DNA of 34,566 nt from Spirochaetota bacterium. Its GTDB lineage: Bacteria; Spirochaetota; Spirochaetia; DSM-27196; PWMO01. A program made the position numbers and the translations under genes. Below the pieces are notes generated by a model that worked only from the letters and a program-made list of their open reading frames with translations, was not told the DNA's origin and ran no database searches. Positions 1-8,096 of this stretch are shown here, piece by piece. The DNA lies in NCBI GenBank assembly GCA_009908735.1, contig JAAAOR010000024.1, forward strand, positions 1 to 34,566. The letters are read 5' to 3'. The stretch's first letter is position 1, and each line of letters starts with the position of its first letter.

Positions 1-2
1 TT

Positions 3-785
3 CCCAATCACCTGCATCTGGAGTGGATAAAGAAGGCGGCGGATGCGGGGAAGCATATCCTCTGCGAGAAACCGCTCGGCCTCGACGCACGCGAGGTGGA
101 GGAGGCCATCGCCCACTGCAGGAAACGCGGCGTACTTTTGATGGAGGCCTTCATGTATCGCTTTCACCCCCAGTGGCAGTACGCACGCGACCTCATCCGC
201 ACCGGCAACATCGGTACGCTCAACGCGGTGCAGGCGACCTTCTTTTACAAGAACACTGATCCTGCGAACATCAGGAACATCTACGATGCCGGCGGTGGCG
301 GACTCTACGACATCGGATGCTACGCGGTATCCGCAGCTCGCTACCTCACTGGTCGTGAGCCCCGGCGCGTGGCATCGCTCATCGCGCGGCACCCCGAGTG
401 GCGTATCGACATGCTGAGCTCGGCGGTACTCGATTTTGGCGGGCCTCAGGCGACTTTCACCGTCGGCACGCAGACCTTTGCCCACCAGCACGTGACCGCC
501 CTCGGCTCAAGCGGAGTGATCGCGATTGAGATTCCGTTCAACACCCATCCGGATGTCCGCGTAGGCGTGCAGGTCACCGACAGCATCGGCACCCGACGGG
601 TGACCTTCGGTCCCTTCGACCACTACCGCGGCGAGCTCGAGGCGTTCTCTCGCGCGATCCGTGATGGAGCGGAGACGGCGCCCACTCCCCCGCAGGATGC
701 CCTCGAGAATCAGCGCGTTCTCGACGCCCTCTTTGCCTCGGAGAAATCAGGGGAGTGGGAATTGGTCGACGGCGGCGTCGGCTGA
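3..785 (+). CDS. Gfo/Idh/MocA family oxidoreductase, 5' end missing
   Basis: The reading frame is open from base 3 and the true start lies before the window. The visible 260 residues begin in the late Rossmann fold and contain the family hallmark EKP (in HILCEKPLGL), whose lysine is the usual catalytic or cofactor-proximal residue. A typical alpha/beta substrate domain follows, with GGGGLYDIGCYAVSAARYL, where D and H/Y residues normally line the sugar site. Family members are NAD(P)-dependent dehydrogenases acting on sugars, inositols or related polyols in the cytoplasm. The substrate cannot be told from this part. No downstream partner is obvious: 140 bp with a separate promoter separate it from ldhA. 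Confidence 0.9.
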   Translation, partial: PNHLHLEWIKKAADAGKHILCEKPLGLDAREVEEAIAHCRKRGVLLMEAFMYRFHPQWQYARDLIRTGNIGTLNAVQATFFYKNTDPANIRNIYDAGGGGLYDIGCYAVSAARYLTGREPRRVASLIARHPEWRIDMLSSAVLDFGGPQATFTVGTQTFAHQHVTALGSSGVIAIEIPFNTHPDVRVGVQVTDSIGTRRVTFGPFDHYRGELEAFSRAIRDGAETAPTPPQDALENQRVLDALFASEKSGEWELVDGGVG

Positions 786-861
786 TGAGCAGGGCAGATC
801 AGGCTCCGGTCGGCCGGCTGTCGGTATTTGAGCCAAAAGGCCTTGGATCGCGCCTGAATAT

Positions 862-890
862 TTGACCTTACTTGTCAGGTTTATTACTCT
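862..890 (+). promoter_or_regulatory. Candidate ldhA promoter with overlapping inverted repeat
   Basis: A TTGACC (862-867), 17-bp spacer and TACTCT (885-890) give a -35/-10 pair ahead of ldhA; the -10 match is weak. The -35 box is also the left arm of TTGACCTTACTTGTCAG (862-878), a TTGAC-N7-GTCA repeat. A similar repeat overlaps the fpr promoter, so a shared regulator is possible but unproven. Confidence 0.45.
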
Positions 891-925
891 TTATTTGGTA
901 AGAGATTATCGATTTGGAGGCCACC

Positions 926-1939
926 ATGGCAGACGCCAATATGCCGAGCATCGCGTTCTTCGACGCGAAACCATATGACCGAGAATACTTCAACCGGCTC
1001 AACGAGCACTACCGATTTCACATTACTTATTTCGACGGAAAGCTCTCGAGGGAAACGGCCCATATCAGCCGAGGCTACGATGCAGTCTGCGCGTTCGTGA
1101 ACGACACGATCGATGCGGAAGTGGCCGCGATTCTGCGCGAGGGTGGGGTGAAGCTCGTAGTACTTCGCTGCTCGGGCTACAACAACGTGGATATCCCGAG
1201 CCTCGAACCGGACATTCACGTGGTTCGGGTTCCGGCATACTCGCCGCACGCGGTGGCCGAGTACGCCGTGACGCTGATGCTCACTTTGAATCGAAAAACT
1301 CACCGCGCGTTTTATCGGACCCGCGACAACAACTTCAGCCTCACCGGTCTCGTGGGTTTCGACATGCACGGCAAAACCGCCGGCATCATCGGCACGGGCA
1401 AAATCGGCCGGATCACCGCAGAGTTGCTGCGTTGCTTCGGGATGAACGTGCTCGCGCACGACCTCTACCCCAACCACGAGTGGGCGAAGCAGCACGGCGT
1501 CGAATACGTCGACGTCTCAGCGCTGTATCGCCGGTCAGACATCATCAGCCTCCACTGTCCGCTGACGCCTGAGAACCTCTATATGATCAACAAGGGCACG
1601 CTCAGCCTGATGAAACCCAACGTGATGATTGTAAACACCGGTCGCGGAAAGCTCATAAACAGCTCGGACCTTCTTGATGCGCTGAAGAACCGCTCCATAG
1701 CAAGTGCCGCCCTCGACGTCTACGAGGAGGAGACGCAGTACTTCTTCGAAGATCACTCTCAGCGGATCATGGAGGACGACGTGTTGGCCCGACTCATGAC
1801 CTTCCCGAACGTGCTCGTCACGAGCCATCAGGCGTTCTTCACCCACGAGGCACTGGAAAATATCGCAGACACCACCCTCGAGAACACGCGCCTGTTTTTT
1901 GAGGAAGGGGCAATGCCGAATCAGGTGGAAGCGCCGTAA
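926..1939 (+). CDS. ldhA: D-lactate dehydrogenase (LdhA-like)
   Basis: This is an NAD-dependent D-isomer 2-hydroxyacid dehydrogenase, 337 residues, that would reduce pyruvate to D-lactate in the cytoplasm to regenerate NAD+ during fermentation. The NAD motif GTGKIG lies at 156-161. The catalytic Arg is in NTGRGKLI (R240), the Glu is near 268 in DVYEEE, and the His is H301 in SHQAFF. From memory it resembles E. coli LdhA along its whole length (RVPAYSPHAVAEYAV, LNRKTHRAFYRTRDNNFSL, ISLHCPLTPEN), which supports D-lactate over glycerate or phosphoglycerate as product. The ATG at 926 was chosen over an in-frame TTG at 914 because GGAGG (916-920) sits 5 bp before it. A thioesterase gene follows after 28 bp and may be cotranscribed. 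Confidence 0.93.
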   Translation: MADANMPSIAFFDAKPYDREYFNRLNEHYRFHITYFDGKLSRETAHISRGYDAVCAFVNDTIDAEVAAILREGGVKLVVLRCSGYNNVDIPSLEPDIHVVRVPAYSPHAVAEYAVTLMLTLNRKTHRAFYRTRDNNFSLTGLVGFDMHGKTAGIIGTGKIGRITAELLRCFGMNVLAHDLYPNHEWAKQHGVEYVDVSALYRRSDIISLHCPLTPENLYMINKGTLSLMKPNVMIVNTGRGKLINSSDLLDALKNRSIASAALDVYEEETQYFFEDHSQRIMEDDVLARLMTFPNVLVTSHQAFFTHEALENIADTTLENTRLFFEEGAMPNQVEAP

Positions 1940-1967
1940 ACGCGGGCCTTAAACAGGAACCGGATGT

Positions 1968-2417
1968 ATGACCGATACCGAGCTTCAAGCCTATCTGCAC
2001 GACCGCATTCCCATCACTCGGGCGATGGGATTCACAATCGCCGGCTCGGGTCCGGAGCGCATCTCTCTTGCGGTTCCGCTGTCGCTCAACGGTAACCACC
2101 AGGGAACCGCCTTTGGCGGGAGCATTTCCGCGGCGTTAACCACCGCCGCGTGGGCGTGCGTTCACATCGCGGCCGGCGCCCTCGATTCGAACGCGATCGT
2201 CGTTGTGCGCGACGGCACGACGCACTACGACCGGCCCCTGCACAGCGATTTCATCGCGGAGGCAGAGTTCCTGTCGGAACACGAGCGTCACAAAATGCAG
2301 CAGCGCTACGAGCGCTCCGGCAGGGTGAAAGTTCGACACAATGCCCGAATTCTGCATGCAGGCGAGGTTGCCGCGTCGTTTACGGGCAGCTTCGTGATCT
2401 TTGCCGCACCGACGTAG
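1968..2417 (+). CDS. YiiD C-terminal-type hotdog thioesterase
   Basis: This 149-residue protein matches the putative thioesterase domain found at the C-terminus of E. coli YiiD (FabY). Evidence is the opening LHDRIPITRAMGF and the block NGNHQGTAFGGSISAA, which corresponds to the hotdog central helix and active-site loop. It should hydrolyse an acyl-CoA or acyl-ACP thioester in the cytoplasm. The exact substrate is not visible. It stands alone, without the acetyltransferase domain of YiiD. The start ATG has AGGA about 10 bp upstream. It follows ldhA by 28 bp on the same strand and probably shares its transcript; the 75 bp after it carry the promoter of the transport operon. Confidence 0.8.
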   Translation: MTDTELQAYLHDRIPITRAMGFTIAGSGPERISLAVPLSLNGNHQGTAFGGSISAALTTAAWACVHIAAGALDSNAIVVVRDGTTHYDRPLHSDFIAEAEFLSEHERHKMQQRYERSGRVKVRHNARILHAGEVAASFTGSFVIFAAPT

Positions 2418-2430
2418 ACGGCTTTACATC

Positions 2431-2459
2431 TTGCTTCCTCCACCTGTATCCTGTATTTT
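2431..2459 (+). promoter_or_regulatory. Candidate promoter of the liv-type operon
   Basis: TTGCTT (2431-2436), a 17-bp spacer and TATTTT (2454-2459) precede the binding-protein gene by 33 bp. The region is AT-rich compared with its surroundings. GAGG lies 7-8 bp ahead of the ATG at 2493. Confidence 0.45.
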
Positions 2460-2492
2460 CTGAGTATAAACTTCAGCTATCGAGGTATAATT

Positions 2493-3653
2493 ATGAAAGT
2501 TCGCTCTGCGATACGATATATGTTCATTTTGATGATGGCTACGATGCTCACGGCCATCGCCACACCCCTCTTCGCCGGCGGCCAGGGAGAGGACGATAGC
2601 GCCGAGGCGCTCGTTGGCTTCTTCGGTCCGCTCTCCGGAGACAACGCGCAGTACGGCCAAACGTTCCGAAACGCCATCGATCTCCACGTTGAACAAGTGA
2701 ACGCCGAGGGAGGCATCGACGGGCGCATCGTGGTCGTGCGAGCGGAGGACGACCGCGCGACACCTCAGGAGGCGGCAAACGTGGCTCAGAACTTCGCCGC
2801 TAATCGTCGAATGCTTGCCGCGGTGGGAAGTTTCTCGAGCTCCGCATCCATGGCGGCCGCGCCCATTTTCGAGGAAAACGGCATGGTGCAGGTCAGCCCG
2901 ACAAGTTCTCATCCGGACTTCGCGGGTATTGGCGAGCACATGTTCCGAATCGTTACCACCCAGGACGTCGAGGGTCCACTCAACGCGCAGTTCGTCGAGG
3001 AGCAGTTCAGCCCCGGGAGTGTCGCCGTGATCTACCGCCAGGACGATTGGGGTGCCTCGGCCAGCGAGTTTTTCATCGAGGAGGCGGAGGCCATGGGCAT
3101 GGATATCGCGTTCTCACAGGCCGTTGTTCCCGGGACGAAGGATCTGCGCCCTCTCGTCACAGGGCTTAACTCCAGCGACGCCGATGTCCTTTACCTGGCG
3201 CTCTTCTACGCCGACGCGGCGACCCTTGCTCAGCAGATGCAGCAGGCGGGCCTCGAGATGCCGGTAGTGACGAACTCCTCCCTCTTCAATCCCCAGCTGA
3301 TTGAGCTCGCGGGGGACGCGGTGGAGGGCTTTTACGTGCCGTCGAACTTCTCCCCGAACTCCGACCGAGCGGCGGCGGCGGATTTCGTCTCTGCCTATCG
3401 GGAGAAAACCGGGAACACCCCGGATCAGTTTGCCGCCCTCGCCTACGACGCCATCGGGGTGCTCACCTCCGGCATGCAGGATGCCGCCGAAAGTGGAGAG
3501 CTCACGCGAGAATCAATCCGCATCGCGCTCAGCAACCTCGAAGAGTACGAGGGGGCAACGGGCGTGCTTCAATTCGACGACGAGGGGAATGCCCTTCGGC
3601 AGAGCATGACCTGGCTCCGGATCGAGGACGGTGATTTCCGGGTAGTCGACTAA
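2493..3653 (+). CDS. Branched-chain-amino-acid-type ABC substrate-binding protein (LivJ-like)
   Basis: This 386-residue periplasmic binding protein belongs to the Leu/Ile/Val-binding family (type 1 fold). Residues 1 to about 28 form a Sec signal peptide (basic start, hydrophobic core, ending TPLFA-GG). No lipobox cysteine is present. Family blocks are VGFFGPLSGDNAQYGQTF near the mature N-terminus, GGIDGR, SPTSSHPDF, VAVIYRQDDWGAS and AALAYDAIGVL. In this family such proteins carry amino acids, amides, urea or other small compounds, so the ligand should not be assumed to be leucine. It heads an operon with the fused permease 12 bp downstream and two ATPases. The kinase and UroD-like genes behind them do not clearly reveal the substrate. 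Confidence 0.92.
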   Translation: MKVRSAIRYMFILMMATMLTAIATPLFAGGQGEDDSAEALVGFFGPLSGDNAQYGQTFRNAIDLHVEQVNAEGGIDGRIVVVRAEDDRATPQEAANVAQNFAANRRMLAAVGSFSSSASMAAAPIFEENGMVQVSPTSSHPDFAGIGEHMFRIVTTQDVEGPLNAQFVEEQFSPGSVAVIYRQDDWGASASEFFIEEAEAMGMDIAFSQAVVPGTKDLRPLVTGLNSSDADVLYLALFYADAATLAQQMQQAGLEMPVVTNSSLFNPQLIELAGDAVEGFYVPSNFSPNSDRAAAADFVSAYREKTGNTPDQFAALAYDAIGVLTSGMQDAAESGELTRESIRIALSNLEEYEGATGVLQFDDEGNALRQSMTWLRIEDGDFRVVD

Positions 3654-3665
3654 GGCCGGTCCGAC

Positions 3666-5534
3666 ATGTTGGGCGATCTCCTCGGGCATCTTACCAACGG
3701 TCTCGCCATAGGCAGTGTATACGCCCTCCTCGCACTGGGCTTTACGCTGGTGTTTGGTGTGGCCTACGTCATAAACTTTGCCCAGGGCTCGCTCTTCATG
3801 GTGGGCGGCTACCTGGCCTGGACCGGCGTGAGCGTCTTTGGGCTGCCTCTTGCCGTCGCCGGGGTGCTTTCGGTGATGTTGGTGACGCTCCTCGGAGTGA
3901 CCATCGATATCGTGGGCCTGCGTCCACTTCGCCACGCGCCGCACATCGCCCCGCTCCTTTCCACCCTCGGCATTAGCCTCATTCTCGACCAGCTTGCCGA
4001 AATCGTGTGGTCACCCGATCCGAAGGCTTTCCCGAGCCCTCTCTCCGACCGGGTGCTCCGGTTCAACGGCGCCTTTTTCTCCGCCGTCGATCTGACCACG
4101 CTGTTGATCGGGCTCTTCGGCGTTGCGGCGCTGTGGATCTTCCTGAACCGCACATGGGCGGGAAGCGCGATCCGCGCGGGGGCGCAGGACCCAGACACCG
4201 CGGTGCAAATGGGAATCCGAGTGAACCGTGTAAGGACTATGGTCTTCGGCATTGCGGGGGCACTCGGCTCGCTCGGCGGCATCATGGCGGGCATGTACTA
4301 CCAGAGCATATTCCCGACGATGGGTCTTCCCTTCGGTATCAAGGGTTTCGTCTCGGCGGTCATTGGGGGCATCGCGAGTGTTCCCGGGGCCATTGCCGGC
4401 GGGCTGCTGCTTGGCGTCCTCGAGGCTCTTACGGGCGGCTATATCGGCATGGCATATCGCGACATGATTGCCTACGCGCTGCTTTTAGTCGTGCTGCTGG
4501 TGAAGCCCCAAGGACTCTTCGGCAGTCGCCGTCTGGAGACCCTCGGTGGTCGGCAGGGGGCCGCGGGAGCTGTTCCAACTACCTCGCCGCTCGCGGCGAA
4601 CTCGGTGGAGGCACGGCCGTGGGTGTTTAACCTCTCGGGTCGACAGTTCCTGCTTGTCGGCGCGATGGTTGCCCTGGTGCCGTTCTTCGCCGGGCCCTAT
4701 GTACTCCGGGTTGGAGCTCTGAGCCTGATTTTTGCGCTCCTCTCGCTCAGCGTAAGTATGCTTGCCGGTACTGCCGGGCGCATATCGATCGGCCACGCAG
4801 CCTTCTGGGGTGTCGGCTCCTACGTCACGGCCATCTTTGCCAGCCGATACGGGCTGCCGCTGGAGATAGCGCTACTCGCGTCCGGTGCCCTTGCCGCATT
4901 TGCGGCCTTCCTCACGGCCATCCCGCTCACGCGACTCTCCGGCTTTGCCGTACTGCTGGGCAGCCTTGCGGTCGGTGAGATCTTCCGCCTCACCTTCTTG
5001 AACTGGATACCTGTTACCCGCGGACCAATGGGCATCTTCGGCATACCCAACCCCACGATGACGCTCGGAGGGATAGAGCTCGGTCTTGCCGGAAAGTTCT
5101 GGATGGCGCTGGTGCTTCTGGCGTTCGGCGTGTGGGTGGTCAGGCGCATGCAGGAATCGCTCATCGGGACGGCCTGGCGCTCCATCAGGGAAGACACCGT
5201 CGCGGCGCGCTCGTCCGGCGTGCCAATGTCACGCTACCTCAACATCGCCTTCGCCGTCAGCGGCTTTCTCGCCGGCATCGCGGGTAGCCAGTACGCCTAT
5301 CTCGTGACGGTGATTCACCCCGATTCCTTCATGGTGATCTTTTCTATCACGCTGCTGACGATGGCGGTTATCGGTGGGCTGGGAAACCCCACCGGCGCCA
5401 TTATCGGAGGGGTTGTGCTCAGCGCACTGCCCGAAGTACTACGCGGATTTGAAGATTACCGGATGGTGGCGTATGGACTGCTTCTGGTGCTCATCGTGCG
5501 TTTCAGGCCACGCGGACTCGTGGGGACGATGTGA
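3666..5534 (+). CDS. Fused LivH-LivM ABC permease
   Basis: The two inner-membrane permeases of the branched-chain-type importer, usually separate, are here one 622-residue chain. Residues 1 to about 285 are LivH-like (start HLTNGLAIGSVYALLALG, then GGIASVPGAIAGGLLLG near 240). A hydrophilic linker spans about 285-320. Residues from about 325 to the end are LivM-like (SLSVSMLAGTAGRISIGHAA, RSSGVPMSRYLNIAFAVSG, GGLGNPTGAIIGGVVLSALP). Each half has the expected 7-9 hydrophobic segments. There is no stop or frame change between them. The stop overlaps the start of livG by one base (TGATG), so translation is probably coupled. Such fusions are known in the family but less common than separate genes. 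Confidence 0.92.
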   Translation: MLGDLLGHLTNGLAIGSVYALLALGFTLVFGVAYVINFAQGSLFMVGGYLAWTGVSVFGLPLAVAGVLSVMLVTLLGVTIDIVGLRPLRHAPHIAPLLSTLGISLILDQLAEIVWSPDPKAFPSPLSDRVLRFNGAFFSAVDLTTLLIGLFGVAALWIFLNRTWAGSAIRAGAQDPDTAVQMGIRVNRVRTMVFGIAGALGSLGGIMAGMYYQSIFPTMGLPFGIKGFVSAVIGGIASVPGAIAGGLLLGVLEALTGGYIGMAYRDMIAYALLLVVLLVKPQGLFGSRRLETLGGRQGAAGAVPTTSPLAANSVEARPWVFNLSGRQFLLVGAMVALVPFFAGPYVLRVGALSLIFALLSLSVSMLAGTAGRISIGHAAFWGVGSYVTAIFASRYGLPLEIALLASGALAAFAAFLTAIPLTRLSGFAVLLGSLAVGEIFRLTFLNWIPVTRGPMGIFGIPNPTMTLGGIELGLAGKFWMALVLLAFGVWVVRRMQESLIGTAWRSIREDTVAARSSGVPMSRYLNIAFAVSGFLAGIAGSQYAYLVTVIHPDSFMVIFSITLLTMAVIGGLGNPTGAIIGGVVLSALPEVLRGFEDYRMVAYGLLLVLIVRFRPRGLVGTM

Positions 5535-6368
5535 TGGCAGAGGAGAACTCGAGACGGGACACCGCTCACGAGGAGCGCCCGCTCAAGCTCACCGAGGTAA
5601 CCAAGCACTTCGGCGGCATCCATGCAGTGGAAGCGGTGTCCACGCGCTTCGCGCCCGGGGAGATCACTGCGGTCGTCGGGCCCAACGGCGCGGGCAAAAC
5701 AACCCTGCTTCAACTGATAACGGGGGTCATCAAGCCCGATCACGGGCAAATCCGGTTTGGAGAAACGGATATAACCGGGAAGCCGCCGGAGGCGGTCGCC
5801 GCCGAGGGCATCAGCCGGGCGTTTCAGACCTCGCGGGTATTCCCGGTGCTCTCGGTGTGGGATAGCGTCCGCGTGGGTGGGCTGCCCTTCGTGATTGGTG
5901 GCGGGCGCTACGGACGCCGGGTCACAGCGGTATCGGAAATCGCGACGGCACTCTTCGGCGGGCGAAGAATTGCGGCGCGTGAGCGTGAGCTCGATGCACG
6001 CACCGAAGCGACCCTAAAACTCTTCGGCGAACGGCTATGGCCGCGGCGAGATGACGCCGCGCAGAGTCTCTCCTACGCAAATCGCAGGCGGCTTGAGATC
6101 GCGCGGACGCTTGTGGCCGATCCGCTTGCGCTGCTCCTCGATGAGCCCACTGCCGGCATGAACCGTAGAGCTCATCGGCGAGATCCACAACAGCCGCCCC
6201 TGGATGACGATCCTGCTCATCGAGCACAAGATGAACGTCGTTCGGCGCATGGCCCGCCGGGCGATCGTCATGGATCACGGCACGGTCATTGCCGAGGGAC
6301 CGCCGGAAGAGGTTCTCGACGATCCGCGCGTCATCGAAGCCTATCTCGGGAGGAATACCCGTGGGTGA
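5534..6368 (+). pseudogene. livG: LivG-type ABC ATPase interrupted by a frameshift
   Basis: This is the first ATPase of the importer. Frame 1 (5534-6163) encodes a normal LivG start: Walker A GPNGAGKTT, Q-loop FQTSRVF, signature LSYANRRRLEIARTL and Walker B LLLDEPTAGMN. Directly after AGMN the frame changes. The rest continues in the next frame from 6168 (ELIGEIHNSRPWMTILLIEH, with the switch His, then MDHGTVIAEGPPEEVL) to a stop at 6366-6368. Only four bases separate the two parts, where the family normally has about five codons (PxExx), so roughly 11 bp are missing, or a single-base error coincides with a shorter loop. As read, the chain loses the D-loop and H-loop and should be inactive. 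A sequencing or assembly error is possible, because flanking genes look intact. Confidence 0.85.
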
Positions 6369-7089
6369 GCAAGCGCTCGTAAGATTAAAGGAGATCGATA
6401 TCTTCTATGGCCCGGTACAGGCGCTTTCCGGGGTGAGCCTCGAGGTACATGCCGGCGAGGTCGTGGCCGTCCTCGGCGGAAACGCGTCAGGGAAGTCCAC
6501 CACCCTCAAGAGCGTGCTCGGACTCGTCACGCCCGTGCGAGGCGAAGTGCATCTGTTCGGCGAACGTGTGGATAGCCTCGAGCCACCTGAGCGCGTCGAG
6601 CGCGGAGTTGCCTCGGTGCCCGAAGGGCGAAGAATTTTTCCGGACATGACGGTGCGGGAGAACCTGGTCCTCGGTGGCTACGCAAGGCGACGGGACACGA
6701 CGCGGCGCGAGCTTCGCGCCGAAGCCGAAGCCCAACTCGAGCGCTTTCCGCAACTCGCGAGCCGTCTCGATCAGCTCGGCGGGACGCTATCCGGCGGCGA
6801 GCAGCAGATGCTTGCCCTTGCCCGCGCCCTCATGCGGAAGCCACGACTGCTCTGCGTCGACGAGCCGTCCATGGGTCTCTCGCCGCGCTACGTCGACACC
6901 GTCTACGAGACTCTCTTCCGTCTCAGAGATGAAGGCCTGACTATTCTTATGGTAGAACAAAATGCAAACCTGGCACTCGAGCTCGCCCACCGGGCCTATA
7001 TACTGAGCGGCGGGTACATTGCAAAAAGCGGTTCCGGGACGGATCTGCGACACGATCCCGAGGTCAAGCGCGCCTACCTCGGCGGATAG
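6361..7089 (+). CDS. livF: LivF-type ABC ATPase
   Basis: This is the second ATP-binding subunit of the importer, 242 residues, cytoplasmic and membrane-associated. It has Walker A GGNASGKSTT, a PEGRRIFPDMTVRENL block typical of LivF, signature LSGGEQQMLALARAL, Walker B LLCVDEPSMGLSP and the switch-His region rendered as MVEQN, the LivF form with Gln in the usual His position. The start is GTG 6361, with GGGAGG (6348-6353) 7 bp upstream. It overlaps the restored end of livG by 8 bp. An upstream ATG at 6289 lies inside livG and has no ribosome site. Its intactness beside a broken livG argues for a recent lesion or a sequence error there. Confidence 0.93.
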   Translation: MGEQALVRLKEIDIFYGPVQALSGVSLEVHAGEVVAVLGGNASGKSTTLKSVLGLVTPVRGEVHLFGERVDSLEPPERVERGVASVPEGRRIFPDMTVRENLVLGGYARRRDTTRRELRAEAEAQLERFPQLASRLDQLGGTLSGGEQQMLALARALMRKPRLLCVDEPSMGLSPRYVDTVYETLFRLRDEGLTILMVEQNANLALELAHRAYILSGGYIAKSGSGTDLRHDPEVKRAYLGG

Positions 7090-7160
7090 GGACGTCCTGC
7101 GACGCGGGCTCACCGGTGACCGGGGCCCGAAAGACAGTACCATTACAGGGAGGACGAGCC

Positions 7161-8096
7161 ATGACGAAAATGGAACGCGTTGAAAGAACACTTGCCGGTA
7201 CGGAAGTAGACCGGCCGCCGGTCTCTTTCTGGTATCACTTTGGTGTGCAGCATGAAGGGGGCGAGCGCATCGCCGATCTTTCGCTGAACTTCCTGCGCCA
7301 CTACGACCTCGACTGGCTGAAGCTGATGAACGATTACTACTATCCCATGCCCGAGGGGCTCACCGAGGTCAGCAGCAAGGAGGATCTGGGGCGGATCAAG
7401 CCTTTTGCTCCTATGGAGAGCGACTGGCGAGAACAATTGAAAGCAATTGATATTCTCGCCCGGGAGCTCGACGGGGAGGCGTACATCATCGACACCGTCT
7501 TTGAGCCGTGGCAGGTCCTGCTTCGAAACTTGGCCGGAGAGCACCTTCCCCGCCTGGTGGCGGAAGAACCGGATGCGTTACTTACCGCACTCGATGTCAT
7601 CACCGACAACGTGATTGCCTACAGCAAGGAAGCGCTGAGGCGGGGCTGTGCCGGCATATTCCTGTCGACCTTCGGCGCGGAGAGACAAATGCCCCGCGAG
7701 CAGTACCGGACGTTCGCGCTCCCCTTCGTGCGCCGGATACTCGAGGCGGTCAGGGACGACGGCTTTATGAACACGATGCACGTCCACGACTACGGTATCT
7801 TTACCGAGGACGTGGTGGGTTTGCCTGCCCACATCATCTCTTACGAAGACCGTGACGACTCTAACCCCTCCATACCCGAGATGAAAGAACGCTTCTCCGG
7901 AAGCATCATGGCAGGTCTTGATAAGCGCCGCATGACGCGCGTGACGCCTGCCGACGCGGTGCGAAACGCAAAGGAAGGCATGGAGCTCGGCGGCTCGAGC
8001 CGGTTCCTTCTCGCGCCTGGGTGCAGCTTCGAGACGTGGCTCTATCCCGAATCGGCGAAGCGGATGGTGGAGTACGTCAAGCGCAGCGCAACGTGA
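7161..8096 (+). CDS. Uroporphyrinogen decarboxylase-family protein (methyltransferase-like)
   Basis: This 311-residue TIM-barrel protein belongs to the URO-D superfamily (opening MTKMERVERTLAGTEVDRPP; later a GSSRFLLAPGCSFETWLYPE block). It lacks the RQAGRYLPEY segment of true HemE, so haem synthesis is unlikely. Relatives such as MtaA/CmuA move methyl groups from corrinoid proteins using zinc held by an HxC...C set. Here the corresponding stretch reads MHVHDYG, with a Cys in APGCSF, giving a possible His-x-His...Cys variant. Substrate and partner are unknown, and no corrinoid protein lies nearby. The start ATG has AGGGAGGA about 7 bp upstream; an in-frame GTG at 7116 lacks a site. It follows livF by 71 bp and overlaps the next gene, so it may belong to the transport operon. 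Confidence 0.8.
   Translation: MTKMERVERTLAGTEVDRPPVSFWYHFGVQHEGGERIADLSLNFLRHYDLDWLKLMNDYYYPMPEGLTEVSSKEDLGRIKPFAPMESDWREQLKAIDILARELDGEAYIIDTVFEPWQVLLRNLAGEHLPRLVAEEPDALLTALDVITDNVIAYSKEALRRGCAGIFLSTFGAERQMPREQYRTFALPFVRRILEAVRDDGFMNTMHVHDYGIFTEDVVGLPAHIISYEDRDDSNPSIPEMKERFSGSIMAGLDKRRMTRVTPADAVRNAKEGMELGGSSRFLLAPGCSFETWLYPESAKRMVEYVKRSAT

Noticed and set aside
6163..6170. Programmed ribosomal frameshift in livG
   Set aside because: There is no slippery heptamer, no stimulatory structure was evident and several conserved codons are missing, so a deletion or sequence error is simpler.
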